DNA from: Thalassobius sp965218685
GTDB taxonomy: Bacteria > Pseudomonadota > Alphaproteobacteria > Rhodobacterales > Rhodobacteraceae
Assembly: GCF_965218685.1 (NCBI RefSeq)
Contig: NZ_OZ244657.1
Location: 1,426,001 to 1,490,000, forward strand
DNA: 64,000 nt
Reading direction: 5' to 3'
Shown here: piece by piece, positions 8,404 through 16,858 of the stretch
How the letters are laid out: each line of letters opens with the position of its first letter
How positions within the stretch are numbered: position 1 is the stretch's first letter
Position numbers and translations under genes: made by a program
The notes under the pieces: generated by a model
What the model was told of the DNA's origin: nothing
The model's input: only the letters and a program-made list of their open reading frames with translations
Database searches by the model: none

Positions 8404-8422
8404 ATTGTGATGGGATCACAAT
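8404..8422. promoter_or_regulatory. Palindrome upstream of the small protein gene
   Basis: ATTGTGAT-GGG-ATCACAAT is an 8-bp perfect inverted repeat around a 3-bp spacer, just upstream of the ribosome site of the gene at 8389. It resembles the GTGATCAC sites before sucC and sdhC but has three extra central bases, so it may bind a different regulator. Confidence 0.5.
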
Positions 8423-8495
8423 GACCCCGATGCTTTGCTGCTGCTTTGATCCCACTCAAAAATCGCAGGGATTGTGTAACGAGGAAGACCAAGCG

Positions 8496-8523
8496 AAAAA
8501 GGGTGGGCCAATGAGGCCCACCC
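8496..8523 (-). terminator. Terminator of the sucCDAB operon
   Basis: On the minus strand GGGTGGGCC (complement of 8515-8523) pairs with GGCCCACCC (complement of 8501-8509) around a 5-base loop, followed by TTTTT. It begins 10 bp after the sucB stop. Confidence 0.9.
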
Positions 8524-8532
8524 CCTGAATTG

Positions 8533-10035
8533 TTACAGGTCCATCAGCAGGCGGCGGGGATCTTCCAGCGCTTCTTTGACGCGCACCAGGAAGGTCACGG
8601 CGCCTTTGCCGTCGACGATGCGGTGATCATAGGACAGGGCCAGGTACATCATCGGGCGGATCTTAATCTCGCCGTTGATGACCATGGGACGGTCCTGGAT
8701 CTTGTGCATGCCCAGAATACCCGACTGCGGGGGGTTCAGGATCGGCGAGGACATCAGCGAGCCATAGACACCACCGTTCGAGATGGTGAAGGTGCCGCCC
8801 TGCATTTCTGCCATGGACAGTTTGCCGTCACGGGCGCGCTTGCCTTTTTCAGCGATGGCAGCTTCGATCTCGGCAAAGGACATCTTGTCAGCGTCGCGGA
8901 TGACCGGAACCACCAGACCCTGCGGGGTGCCCGCAGCGATGCCCATGTGGACAAAGTTCTTGTACACGATGTCGGTGCCGTCAATCTCGGCGTTGACCTC
9001 GGGGACCTCTTTCAGCGCGTGGCTGCAGGCCTTGGTGAAGAAGGACATGAAGCCCAGACGGACGCCGTGTTTCTTCTCGAACAGGTCCTTGTATTCTTTG
9101 CGCAGGGCCATGGTCTCGGTCATGTCCACCTCGTTATAGGTGGTCAGGATCGCGGCGGTGTTCTGAGCATCCTTCAGGCGGCGCGCGATGGTCTGGCGCA
9201 GACGGGTCATTTTCACGCGTTCTTCGCGGGCGGCGTCGTCGGCCGAAACCGGACCGCGCGGCGCTGCAGCGGGGGCTGCGGCAGGTGCGGGCGCTGCGGC
9301 CGAGGCCACGGCAGCGGCAACGTCAGCTTTGGTGGCGCGGCCATCTTTGCCGGTGCCGGTGACCTGATCGCGGCTGATGCCGGCCTCGGCCATGGCTTTT
9401 TCGGCGGCGGGGCCGTCCTTGATGTCCTTGGCGCCCGAGGCAGCGGGTGCCGCAGCAGGAGCAGCCGCCGGAGCCGCAGCAACGGCAGCACCCGAGGACG
9501 AGATCACGGCCAGTTTGGCGGTGGCATCGACGGTCGCGCCTTCGGCGGCGACGATTTCAGCCAGAACACCAGCGGCAGGGGCGGGCACTTCGACCGAAAC
9601 CTTGTCGGTTTCCAGCTCGCACAGCATTTCGTCTTGGGCGACGGTGTCGCCGACGGCCTTGAACCAGGTGGAAACGGTCGCCTCGGTTACGGATTCGCCA
9701 AGGGCAGGGACCATCACGTCAACGCTGTCATCGCCTGCGGGGGCCGCGGCAGGTGCTTCGGCGGCAGCTGCGGGGGCTGCAGGCGCTGCGGCCTCGCCGC
9801 TTTCGTTGATCGTGGCCAACAAAGCATCGACGCCAACAGTGTCGCCTTCGGCCGCGATGATATCGGCCAGAACACCAGCCGAGGGGGCGGGCACTTCGAC
9901 GGTGACTTTGTCGGTTTCCAGCTCGCACAGCATTTCATCGGCTGCGACGGCTTCGCCGGGTTTTTTGAACCAGGTGGCGACCGTGGCTTCGGTTACGGAT
10001 TCGCCAAGGGTGGGGACGCGAACTTCGGTCGTCAT
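8533..10035 (-). CDS. sucB: 2-oxoglutarate dehydrogenase E2, dihydrolipoyl succinyltransferase
   Basis: A 500-residue E2 with two N-terminal lipoyl domains (about 3-78 and 105-180), each with an ELETDK lipoylation site (Lys43 and Lys145). They are joined by Ala/Pro-rich linkers to a peripheral subunit-binding domain (about 208-243) and the acyltransferase core. The catalytic SYDHRIVDG (His471, Asp475) is intact. The two lipoyl domains are almost identical, showing an internal duplication; the E. coli enzyme has only one. The start follows GGAAAG and lies three bases after the sucA stop, the last gene of the operon. Confidence 0.95.
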   Translation of the reverse strand: MTTEVRVPTLGESVTEATVATWFKKPGEAVAADEMLCELETDKVTVEVPAPSAGVLADIIAAEGDTVGVDALLATINESGEAAAPAAPAAAAEAPAAAPAGDDSVDVMVPALGESVTEATVSTWFKAVGDTVAQDEMLCELETDKVSVEVPAPAAGVLAEIVAAEGATVDATAKLAVISSSGAAVAAAPAAAPAAAPAASGAKDIKDGPAAEKAMAEAGISRDQVTGTGKDGRATKADVAAAVASAAAPAPAAAPAAAPRGPVSADDAAREERVKMTRLRQTIARRLKDAQNTAAILTTYNEVDMTETMALRKEYKDLFEKKHGVRLGFMSFFTKACSHALKEVPEVNAEIDGTDIVYKNFVHMGIAAGTPQGLVVPVIRDADKMSFAEIEAAIAEKGKRARDGKLSMAEMQGGTFTISNGGVYGSLMSSPILNPPQSGILGMHKIQDRPMVINGEIKIRPMMYLALSYDHRIVDGKGAVTFLVRVKEALEDPRRLLMDL

Positions 10036-10038
10036 GGA

Positions 10039-13005
10039 TTACTTTCCTTCGATGGTCAGCGCTTCGTCAACAAGCGCCTGTTGTTGTGCTTTGTGCTGGC
10101 TTGCAAGGCCGGTTGCAGGCGAGGCCGCAGCCGCGCGACCGGTGTAAACCGGGCGGCTGTGTTTGGCGTCGATGCGGGTCAGGACCCACTCGATGTTCGG
10201 CTCGATAAAGGGCCAGGCACCCTGGTTCTTAGGTTCTTCCTGGCACCAGTACATCTCGGCGTTCTTGAAGCGCGCCAGTTCCTTGGTCAGCGTCATGGCC
10301 GGGAACGGATAGTACTGTTCGATCCGCATCAGGTAGATGTCGTCGATGCCACGGGCGTCACGCTCTTCCAGCAGGTCATAGTAGACCTTGCCCGAACACA
10401 TCACGACGCGTTTGATCTTGTCATCGGCAACCAGCTTGGTGTCGGAATGGCCCTTTTCGGCGTCATCCCACAGCACGCGGTGGAAGGACGAGCCGGGCAG
10501 GAATTCCTCGGCGTTCGAGACGCACAGCTTGTGACGCAGCAGCGATTTCGGCGTCATCAGGATCAGCGGCTTACGGAAAGTCCGGTGCAGCTGACGGCGC
10601 AGGATGTGGAAGTAGTTGGCCGGAGTGGTGCAGTTCGCAACGATCCAGTTGTCACCGCCACACATGGTCAGGAAACGTTCCAGACGGGCCGAGCTGTGCT
10701 CGGGGCCCTGGCCCTCGAAACCATGAGGCAGCAGGACCGTCAGGCCCGACATACGCAGCCACTTGCTTTCGCCCGAGCTGATGAACTGGTCGAACATGAT
10801 CTGGGCGCCGTTGGCGAAATCGCCAAACTGGGCTTCCCACATGACCAGCGCATTGGGTTCGGCCAGCGAATAGCCGTATTCAAAGCCCAGCACCGCGTAT
10901 TCCGACAGGGCCGAGTCGATCACTTCGTAACGCGACTGGCCTTCGCGGATGTTGTTCAGCGGATAGTAACGCTCTTCGGTTTCCTGGTTAATCAGGCCCG
11001 AATGGCGTTGCGAGAACGTACCGCGCGTACAGTCCTGACCGGACAGACGAACGGGGTATCCCTCGGTCAACAACGAGCCAAAGGCCAGCGCCTCGGCGGT
11101 TGCCCAGTCATAACCTTTGCCGGTTTCGACCATCTTGGCCTTGGCGTCCAGCAGGCGGGCGACCGTCCGGTGCAGCGGGAAACCATCCGGTACACGGGCC
11201 AGCGCGCTGCCGACCTCTTTCAGCGTGTCCTCGGAAATCGCGGTCTGGCCACGTTGATAGTTATCCTCGGCGTCACGGTCCAGATGCGACCAGCGTCCGT
11301 CCAGCCAGTCGGCCTTGTTCGGTTTATAGTCTTTGCCGGCCTCGAACTCTTCGTTCAGGTGGGACTGGAAGGCAGCCTTCATGTCCTCGATCTCGCCCTC
11401 GGGGATCAGACCGTCCTTGACCAGAAGCTCGGTGTACAGCTGAAGCGTGGTTTTGTGCTTCTTGATGTTCTTGTACATGATCGGGTTGGTGAACATGGGC
11501 TCGTCGCCTTCGTTGTGACCGAAGCGGCGATAGCAGAACATGTCGATAACCACGTCCTTGTGGAACTTCATGCGGAATTCGGTGGCGACCTTGGCGGCGT
11601 GGACCACGGCTTCGGGGTCATCTCCGTTCACGTGGAAGATCGGCGCTTCAACCACCAAGGCGTTGTCGGTGGGATAGGGCGACGAACGCGAGAAGTGCGG
11701 CGCGGTGGTGAAACCGATCTGGTTGTTCACCACGATATGAATGGTGCCGCCGGTCTTGTGACCGCGCAGACCCGACAGGGCGAAACATTCAGCAACAACA
11801 CCCTGACCGGCAAAAGCCGCATCACCGTGCAGCAGAACGGGGATCACCGAATGGTGCTCGGGGTCGTTGACCTGATCGGTCTTGGCACGACATTTGCCCA
11901 GCACGACCGGGTTCACCGCCTCGAGGTGCGAGGGGTTGGCGGTCAGCGACAGGTGGACCTTGTTGCCGTCGAACTCGCGGTCCGACGAGGCACCCAGATG
12001 ATATTTCACGTCGCCCGAACCATCAACGTCCTCGGGCTTGAACGAGCCGCCCTGGAATTCGTTGAAGATCGCGCGATAGGGTTTGCTCATCACGTTGGCC
12101 AGAACCGACAGGCGGCCGCGGTGAGGCATACCAATGACGATTTCCTGAGCGCCCAGGTTACCGCCACGCTTGATGATCTGCTCCATTGCGGGGATCAGGC
12201 TTTCGCCGCCATCCAGACCGAAACGCTTGGTGCCCATGTACTTGACGTGCAGGAACTTTTCGAAGCCCTCAGCTTCGACCAGTTTGTTCAGGATGGCCTT
12301 ACGGCCTTCGCGGGTGAACTTGATTTCCTTGTCGAAACCCTCGATCCGCTCTTTCAGCCAACCGGCCTGTTCGGGGTCGGAAATGTGCATGTACTGCAGG
12401 GCAAAGGTGCCTGCGTAGGTGCGTTTGACGATGTCCAGGATCTGGCGCATCGAGGCGATCTGCAGCCCCAGCACATTGTCAATGAAGATCGGGCGATCCA
12501 TGTCGGCCTCGGTGAAGCCGTAGGATTTGGGGTCCAGCTCGGGGTGCGGGGTCTGGTCGCGCATGCCCAGCGGGTCGATGTCGGCAACCAGGTGGCCACG
12601 AATACGGTAGGCGCGGATGATCATCAGCGCGCGGACCGAATCCAGAACGGCGCGTTTGACGGCCTCGTCGCTGACCTCGACGCCTTTTTCGGCGGCCTTG
12701 GCGGCGATTTTCTTGCCGGCGCTCTTGGCTTCGGCAGGGGCGGCGGGCCATTGACCGTCCAGCGCGGCGGTCAGATCGTCATTGGGGACCGGCGGCCAGT
12801 CAGTGCGGGCCCAGGAGGGACCGGCGGCCTCGGCCTTGGCCTCCATCTCAGTATCACCCATCTGGCTGAAGAACTCGGCCCAGGCGGCGTCTACCGCACT
12901 TGGGTCATTCGCCCAGCGGGCATGCAGTTGCTCCAGATATTCCGCGTTATGCCCCTGCATAAAGCTGGAGGCATGGAAGATATCGTTGGGTGATTGATCG
13001 GTCAT
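10039..13005 (-). CDS. sucA: 2-oxoglutarate dehydrogenase E1 component
   Basis: A 988-residue thiamine diphosphate enzyme that decarboxylates 2-oxoglutarate and transfers the succinyl group to the SucB lipoyl arm. The N-terminal segment (SFMQGHNAEYLEQL) is the E2-binding region known in OdhA/SucA. GMPHRGRL, GDAAFAGQG and the C-terminal transketolase-like half with MWEAQFGDFANGAQ are all present. Length is normal for the family. It sits between sucD (104 bp upstream, with an intervening hairpin) and sucB (3 bp downstream). Confidence 0.96.
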   Translation of the reverse strand: MTDQSPNDIFHASSFMQGHNAEYLEQLHARWANDPSAVDAAWAEFFSQMGDTEMEAKAEAAGPSWARTDWPPVPNDDLTAALDGQWPAAPAEAKSAGKKIAAKAAEKGVEVSDEAVKRAVLDSVRALMIIRAYRIRGHLVADIDPLGMRDQTPHPELDPKSYGFTEADMDRPIFIDNVLGLQIASMRQILDIVKRTYAGTFALQYMHISDPEQAGWLKERIEGFDKEIKFTREGRKAILNKLVEAEGFEKFLHVKYMGTKRFGLDGGESLIPAMEQIIKRGGNLGAQEIVIGMPHRGRLSVLANVMSKPYRAIFNEFQGGSFKPEDVDGSGDVKYHLGASSDREFDGNKVHLSLTANPSHLEAVNPVVLGKCRAKTDQVNDPEHHSVIPVLLHGDAAFAGQGVVAECFALSGLRGHKTGGTIHIVVNNQIGFTTAPHFSRSSPYPTDNALVVEAPIFHVNGDDPEAVVHAAKVATEFRMKFHKDVVIDMFCYRRFGHNEGDEPMFTNPIMYKNIKKHKTTLQLYTELLVKDGLIPEGEIEDMKAAFQSHLNEEFEAGKDYKPNKADWLDGRWSHLDRDAEDNYQRGQTAISEDTLKEVGSALARVPDGFPLHRTVARLLDAKAKMVETGKGYDWATAEALAFGSLLTEGYPVRLSGQDCTRGTFSQRHSGLINQETEERYYPLNNIREGQSRYEVIDSALSEYAVLGFEYGYSLAEPNALVMWEAQFGDFANGAQIMFDQFISSGESKWLRMSGLTVLLPHGFEGQGPEHSSARLERFLTMCGGDNWIVANCTTPANYFHILRRQLHRTFRKPLILMTPKSLLRHKLCVSNAEEFLPGSSFHRVLWDDAEKGHSDTKLVADDKIKRVVMCSGKVYYDLLEERDARGIDDIYLMRIEQYYPFPAMTLTKELARFKNAEMYWCQEEPKNQGAWPFIEPNIEWVLTRIDAKHSRPVYTGRAAAASPATGLASQHKAQQQALVDEALTIEGK

Positions 13006-13045
13006 ATTTGCACCTTCTGAGGGCTGGTACAGTTATTTGTTAAGA

Positions 13046-13073
13046 GGCATGGCGCACCTTTGTACGCCATGCC
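13046..13073 (-). other. Hairpin in the sucD-sucA intergenic gap
   Basis: GGCATGGCG (13046-13054) pairs perfectly with CGCCATGCC (13065-13073) around a 10-base loop. No T-tract follows, so it is more likely an mRNA-processing or stability element than a full terminator; it could set different sucCD and sucAB levels. Confidence 0.5.
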
Positions 13074-13108
13074 CAGAGGCAACCTAAGCAGCCATATTTA
13101 ACAAGCGA

Positions 13109-13996
13109 TTAGCCTTTGGCGATCGCTTCCTGAACGGCTTCGCCCAGGGTGGCAGGGCTGTCGGCAACCACGATACCGGCCGATTTCATGGCCTCGATCT
13201 TGGATTCCGCGTCGCCTTTACCACCGGCAACGATGGCGCCAGCGTGGCCCATGCGGCGGCCCGGAGGCGCCGTGCGGCCAGCGATGAAACCAGCGGTGGG
13301 CTTCCAGCGGCCTTTTTTGCGCTGCTCAGCCAGGAATTCGGCAGCTTCTTCTTCGGCCGAGCCACCGATTTCACCGATCATGATGATCGAGGTGGTTTCA
13401 TCGTCGTCCAGGAACATATCCAGCACGTCGATGTGCTCGGTGCCCTTGATGGGGTCACCACCGATGCCGACGGCGGTCGACTGGCCCAGACCGATGTCCG
13501 AAGTCTGCTTCACAGCTTCGTAGGTCAGGGTGCCCGAACGCGACACAACGCCAACCGAACCACGCTGGTGGATGTGGCCGGGCATGATGCCGATTTTGCA
13601 GGCGTCAGGGGTGATGACACCGGGGCAGTTCGGGCCGATCAGTCGCGACGAGCTGTCCATCAGCGCGCGCTTGACCTTCATCATGTCCAGAACCGGGATA
13701 CCTTCGGTGATGCAGACGATCAGCTCCATCTCGGCGTCGATGGCTTCGAGGATCGAGTCAGCCGCGAAGGGCGGGGGCACGTAGATCACGGTCGCGTTGG
13801 CTTCGGTCACGTGCTTGGCTTCGTGGACCGAGTTGAACACGGGCAGGCCCAGGTGGTCGCTGCCGCCCTTGCCGGGGGTCACGCCGCCAACCATTTTAGT
13901 GCCGTAGGCGATTGCCTGTTCCGAGTGGAAAGTACCCTGCGAGCCGGTGAAACCCTGACAGATTACCTTGGTGTTTTCGTCGATAAGGACTGCCAT
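13109..13996 (-). CDS. sucD: Succinyl-CoA synthetase alpha subunit
   Basis: A 295-residue ADP/GDP-forming succinate-CoA ligase alpha subunit. It has the N-terminal CoA-binding Rossmann domain (GFTGSQGTFHSEQAI, VTPGKGG) and the active-site phosphohistidine segment GRRMGHAGAI. It catalyses substrate-level phosphorylation with SucC in the TCA cycle. The start follows GAAAGG and lies 4 bp after the sucC stop, so both are made from one message. Confidence 0.96.
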   Translation of the reverse strand: MAVLIDENTKVICQGFTGSQGTFHSEQAIAYGTKMVGGVTPGKGGSDHLGLPVFNSVHEAKHVTEANATVIYVPPPFAADSILEAIDAEMELIVCITEGIPVLDMMKVKRALMDSSSRLIGPNCPGVITPDACKIGIMPGHIHQRGSVGVVSRSGTLTYEAVKQTSDIGLGQSTAVGIGGDPIKGTEHIDVLDMFLDDDETTSIIMIGEIGGSAEEEAAEFLAEQRKKGRWKPTAGFIAGRTAPPGRRMGHAGAIVAGGKGDAESKIEAMKSAGIVVADSPATLGEAVQEAIAKG

Positions 13997-14000
13997 TTTC

Positions 14001-15194
14001 TTAACCTTTCACCGCTTTCACGATCTTTTCTGCACCATCCGACAGGTTGTCGGCGGCGATGACGTTCAGGCCCGAGGTGTTGATGATCTCTTTGCCTGCT
14101 TCCACGTTGGTGCCTTCAAGGCGCACAACCAGCGGAACCTGCAGACCGACCTCTTTCACCGCGGCGACAACGCCCTCGGCGATGACGTCACAGCGCATGA
14201 TGCCACCAAAGATGTTCACCAGGATGCCTTTGACGTTCGGGTCCGAGGTGATGATCTTGAACGCTTCGGTCACCTTTTCCTTGGTGGCGCCGCCACCAAC
14301 GTCCAGGAAGTTTGCGGGCTCGGCGCCGTACAGCTTGATGATGTCCATGGTGGCCATCGCCAGACCGGCACCGTTCACCATGCAGCCGATTTCACCGTCC
14401 AGAGCGATGTAGTTCAGGTCGTATTTCGACGCTGCCAGCTCTTTGGGGTCTTCTTCGGTTTCGTCGCGCAGGTTGGCGACGTCGGGGTGGCGGTAGACAG
14501 CGTTGCCGTCAAAGCCCAGCTTGGCGTCCAGCAGCTTCAGGTTGCCATCGGGCATCACGATCAGCGGGTTGATCTCCAGCATCTCCATGTCCTTCTCGAT
14601 GAAGGCACGATAGAGGTTCCCCAGCAGCGCTACGCACTGTTTGACCTGACCGCCGGTCAGACCCAGCGAGAAGGCAACGCGGCGGCCGTGATAGGGCATG
14701 TAGCCGGTGGCCGGATCGATGTCGAAGGACAGGATTTTCTCGGGGGTCGACGCTGCGACCTCTTCGATGTCCATGCCGCCCTCGGTCGAGGAAACGATCG
14801 ACACGCGCGAGGATTGACGATCGACCAGGAAGGCCAGATAAAGTTCACGCTCGATGTCCGAACCGGCTTCGATGTAGATGCGGTTCACTGCTTTGCCGGC
14901 GGGGCCGGTCTGGTGAGTGACCAGGGTCTTGCCCAGCATCTTTTTGGCTTCTTCAGCGGCTTCTTCCACCGACTTGGCCAGGCGCACACCGCCTTTTTCG
15001 CCAGCTTCGGCTTCCTTGAAGGAACCCTTGCCGCGACCACCTGCGTGGATCTGAGCCTTTACAACCCACAGGGGGCCGTCCAGCTCGCCTGCGGCGGTTT
15101 TGGCATCTTCGGCCTTCAGGACGGCACGTCCTTCAGAAACCGGGGCGCCGTATTCGCGAAGAAGTGCTTTCGCCTGATATTCATGGATGTTCAT
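14001..15194 (-). CDS. sucC: Succinyl-CoA synthetase beta subunit
   Basis: A 397-residue ATP-grasp subunit beginning MNIHEYQAKALL, the universal SucC start. VKAQIHAGGRGK, LEINPL and NIFGGIMRCD are the nucleotide and magnesium contacts. First gene of sucCDAB. Its promoter region (15195-15442) carries two GTGATCAC palindromes 21 bp apart and a CTGC-TTT-GCAG site, which suggests regulation linked to sdh and to acetyl-CoA assimilation. Confidence 0.96.
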   Translation of the reverse strand: MNIHEYQAKALLREYGAPVSEGRAVLKAEDAKTAAGELDGPLWVVKAQIHAGGRGKGSFKEAEAGEKGGVRLAKSVEEAAEEAKKMLGKTLVTHQTGPAGKAVNRIYIEAGSDIERELYLAFLVDRQSSRVSIVSSTEGGMDIEEVAASTPEKILSFDIDPATGYMPYHGRRVAFSLGLTGGQVKQCVALLGNLYRAFIEKDMEMLEINPLIVMPDGNLKLLDAKLGFDGNAVYRHPDVANLRDETEEDPKELAASKYDLNYIALDGEIGCMVNGAGLAMATMDIIKLYGAEPANFLDVGGGATKEKVTEAFKIITSDPNVKGILVNIFGGIMRCDVIAEGVVAAVKEVGLQVPLVVRLEGTNVEAGKEIINTSGLNVIAADNLSDGAEKIVKAVKG

Positions 15195-15303
15195 GAAAAC
15201 TGTCCCGTCTTGCTACGATTGAAGGAATCTATAGCCCCAATTCGCCAGCAGGCCTAAGCTATTTCTTCAGGAAAAGCCGAATTTTGCTGATTTTCTGCGG
15301 TTT

Positions 15304-15332
15304 GTGATCACACTCTGAAAAACTGTGATCAC
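15304..15332. promoter_or_regulatory. Paired GTGATCAC operators before sucC
   Basis: Two palindromic cores, GTGATCAC at 15304-15311 and 15325-15332, extend to TTTGTGATCACA and TGTGATCACAAA. Their centres are 21 bp apart, two helical turns. The same pair with the same spacing precedes sdhC. They lie 110-138 bp before the sucC ATG. Confidence 0.7.
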
Positions 15333-15389
15333 AAAGCTACTGCAGCGCTGGCAAAAGCGATTCGTTGGGCCGCATAAAGGATGCCTTTG

Positions 15390-15400
15390 CTGCTTTGCAG
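15390..15400. promoter_or_regulatory. CTGC-N3-GCAG (PhaR-type) site before sucC
   Basis: CTGC-TTT-GCAG within the longer palindrome TGCTGC-TTT-GCAGCA (15388-15402). It matches the CTGC-N3-GCAG target reported for PhaR of Paracoccus and Rhodobacter. Binding here is an inference. Confidence 0.5.
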
Positions 15401-15442
15401 CATCAAGACAAGTCCAAAGCTTGGATGCAAGCGCCGAAGAGA

Positions 15443-16699
15443 TCAGAAATTTCGGGTCAGACCAAAATTCAACGCATTGGTGATGATGTCCGTGCGCAAG
15501 GTGCCGCCTCCGATCAGATCCGCATGGATCTGACTGAAGGTGCCTTTGTATTCGGCAAACATGTCCCAACGCGCGTTCAAACTGGAACTGACACCGAACA
15601 TCCACGCCACCGAGGGCCCCGCAAGCTGGTATTCATAAGTGCGCGGCGCAGTGGGTGTGGTCTGAACCTCGACATGAGGGATGGCAACGCCAAGGCTGGC
15701 CCCGGCATAGGGGGTCAGTTGGTTCCAGTGACCCGGCCAACGACGCACCACGCCAAAGGTCAGATTGTTCAAGCCGTCCGAAAACTCCAGCACCTGGAAC
15801 CCACCCGAGGTCCCTCCCGGCCCCAGCGTGTCACTGTCCGCGTAGACCTTGGTGTGGTTGAAGTCTGCAGTAATGCCAAGGGTCGGGCTTCGCCAAAAGG
15901 TAGCCCTGACGCCATAGTGCGGAGGCATGGCAAGGGGCTTGCCGCGCCAGCCAGCGGTGAAGTCAAACGTGCCCACACCTGCCGGATCATTGCCCGAGAC
16001 CTTGCTGTGCGGCGCTGATTGAGGCCCGGTGTAGACCGAAACGCTCCAGCCATCCGCGCTGGCGGGCAGAGCGCTAAGCACGATTAACACGCTTAGAATT
16101 GAAATCATGGCGCGGATGACCGACAGCTTGCCAAGTTGCAGGTGCAGGTGGCGACGACCTGTTCGGATCTGGCGACCGCACCAACGCATCGCGCGGCGAA
16201 ACATCCGATCAAACGCGGTCAAAGCCAGAATCTGAGTGGCCCATCCGACCAACGCTCCGGCCAGAACCTGCCAGGGTGTGTGCTTGCCTGCGTCTACCCG
16301 CGAGGTGCCGACAAACCCGGCTGCCACGACGGCGATCATCTGGGCCGCGTGGCTGGACTTAAGGCAGGTTGTGATCAATGCCGTTGCACCGAACGAGGCA
16401 GCAGCAGTATGCCCGGAAGGAAACCCCTTGTTGCCGCCATTGGGGCGCTGGTTGATCTTGGCATCGCCTAGGCCGAACTTCGATCCTTTCACGATGGTCT
16501 CAAGCAGCACGTACCGGCCCAGGTACTGCATCGAGCGCCCCTCCATCGAGGCGCAGGCCAACCCGGCCAGCGGCAGCGCGATCTGGAAGTGATCTCCCAG
16601 CCGCTCGACATTGCGGCCAGACACCAGCAGGACGAACCCCGCCAGAAAAAACATACAGGCCAATGGGGTCGAGCAAAGCCCGGTGCGTATAGGGGACAT
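15443..16699 (-). CDS. PAP2 phosphatase fused to lipid A oxidase-like outer-membrane barrel
   Basis: A 418-residue open frame with two halves. Residues 1-175 are a PAP2 membrane phosphatase like LpxE (lipid A 1-phosphatase): four hydrophobic helices, RP at 85-86, PSGH at 94-97, and SR (133-134) plus His140, with Gln144 where an Asp is usual. Residues 198-215 then form a second signal peptide (MISILSVLIVLSALPASA). Residues 216-418 are a beta-barrel ending in Phe, similar to proteins annotated as lipid A oxidase (LpxQ). No strong ribosome site precedes the internal Met198. GGAAAG precedes ATG 16699. Two topologically incompatible modules in one frame imply cleavage or internal initiation. Confidence 0.7.
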   Translation of the reverse strand: MSPIRTGLCSTPLACMFFLAGFVLLVSGRNVERLGDHFQIALPLAGLACASMEGRSMQYLGRYVLLETIVKGSKFGLGDAKINQRPNGGNKGFPSGHTAAASFGATALITTCLKSSHAAQMIAVVAAGFVGTSRVDAGKHTPWQVLAGALVGWATQILALTAFDRMFRRAMRWCGRQIRTGRRHLHLQLGKLSVIRAMISILSVLIVLSALPASADGWSVSVYTGPQSAPHSKVSGNDPAGVGTFDFTAGWRGKPLAMPPHYGVRATFWRSPTLGITADFNHTKVYADSDTLGPGGTSGGFQVLEFSDGLNNLTFGVVRRWPGHWNQLTPYAGASLGVAIPHVEVQTTPTAPRTYEYQLAGPSVAWMFGVSSSLNARWDMFAEYKGTFSQIHADLIGGGTLRTDIITNALNFGLTRNF

Positions 16700-16807
16700 G
16701 AGCGTCTTTCCGTCGTTCTTTGTCCGCGTGGCTAAGGCGGGCAAACGACGGAAATTCGTCGGCCTTGTAACAATGGGGTGAAATCAATCGATCCAGGAAA
16801 CAGGCGG

Positions 16808-16836
16808 ACAAAAAAGGGCGCCCGAAGGCGCCCTTT
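16808..16836 (-). terminator. Terminator of mdh
   Basis: AAGGGCGCC-ttcg-GGCGCCCTT on the minus strand (complement of 16814-16835) followed by a TTTTTT run into 16810. It starts about 23 bp after the mdh stop. Confidence 0.92.
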
Positions 16837-16858
16837 CGAAATCTTGATCCCGGAAGGC

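Noticed and set aside
8530..12993. A very long open frame on the plus strand across sucB and sucA
   Set aside because: It is the mirror of two well-identified genes. The high-GC codon bias of the minus-strand genes removes stops from one antisense frame. The translated sequence shows no known domain and no ribosome site.
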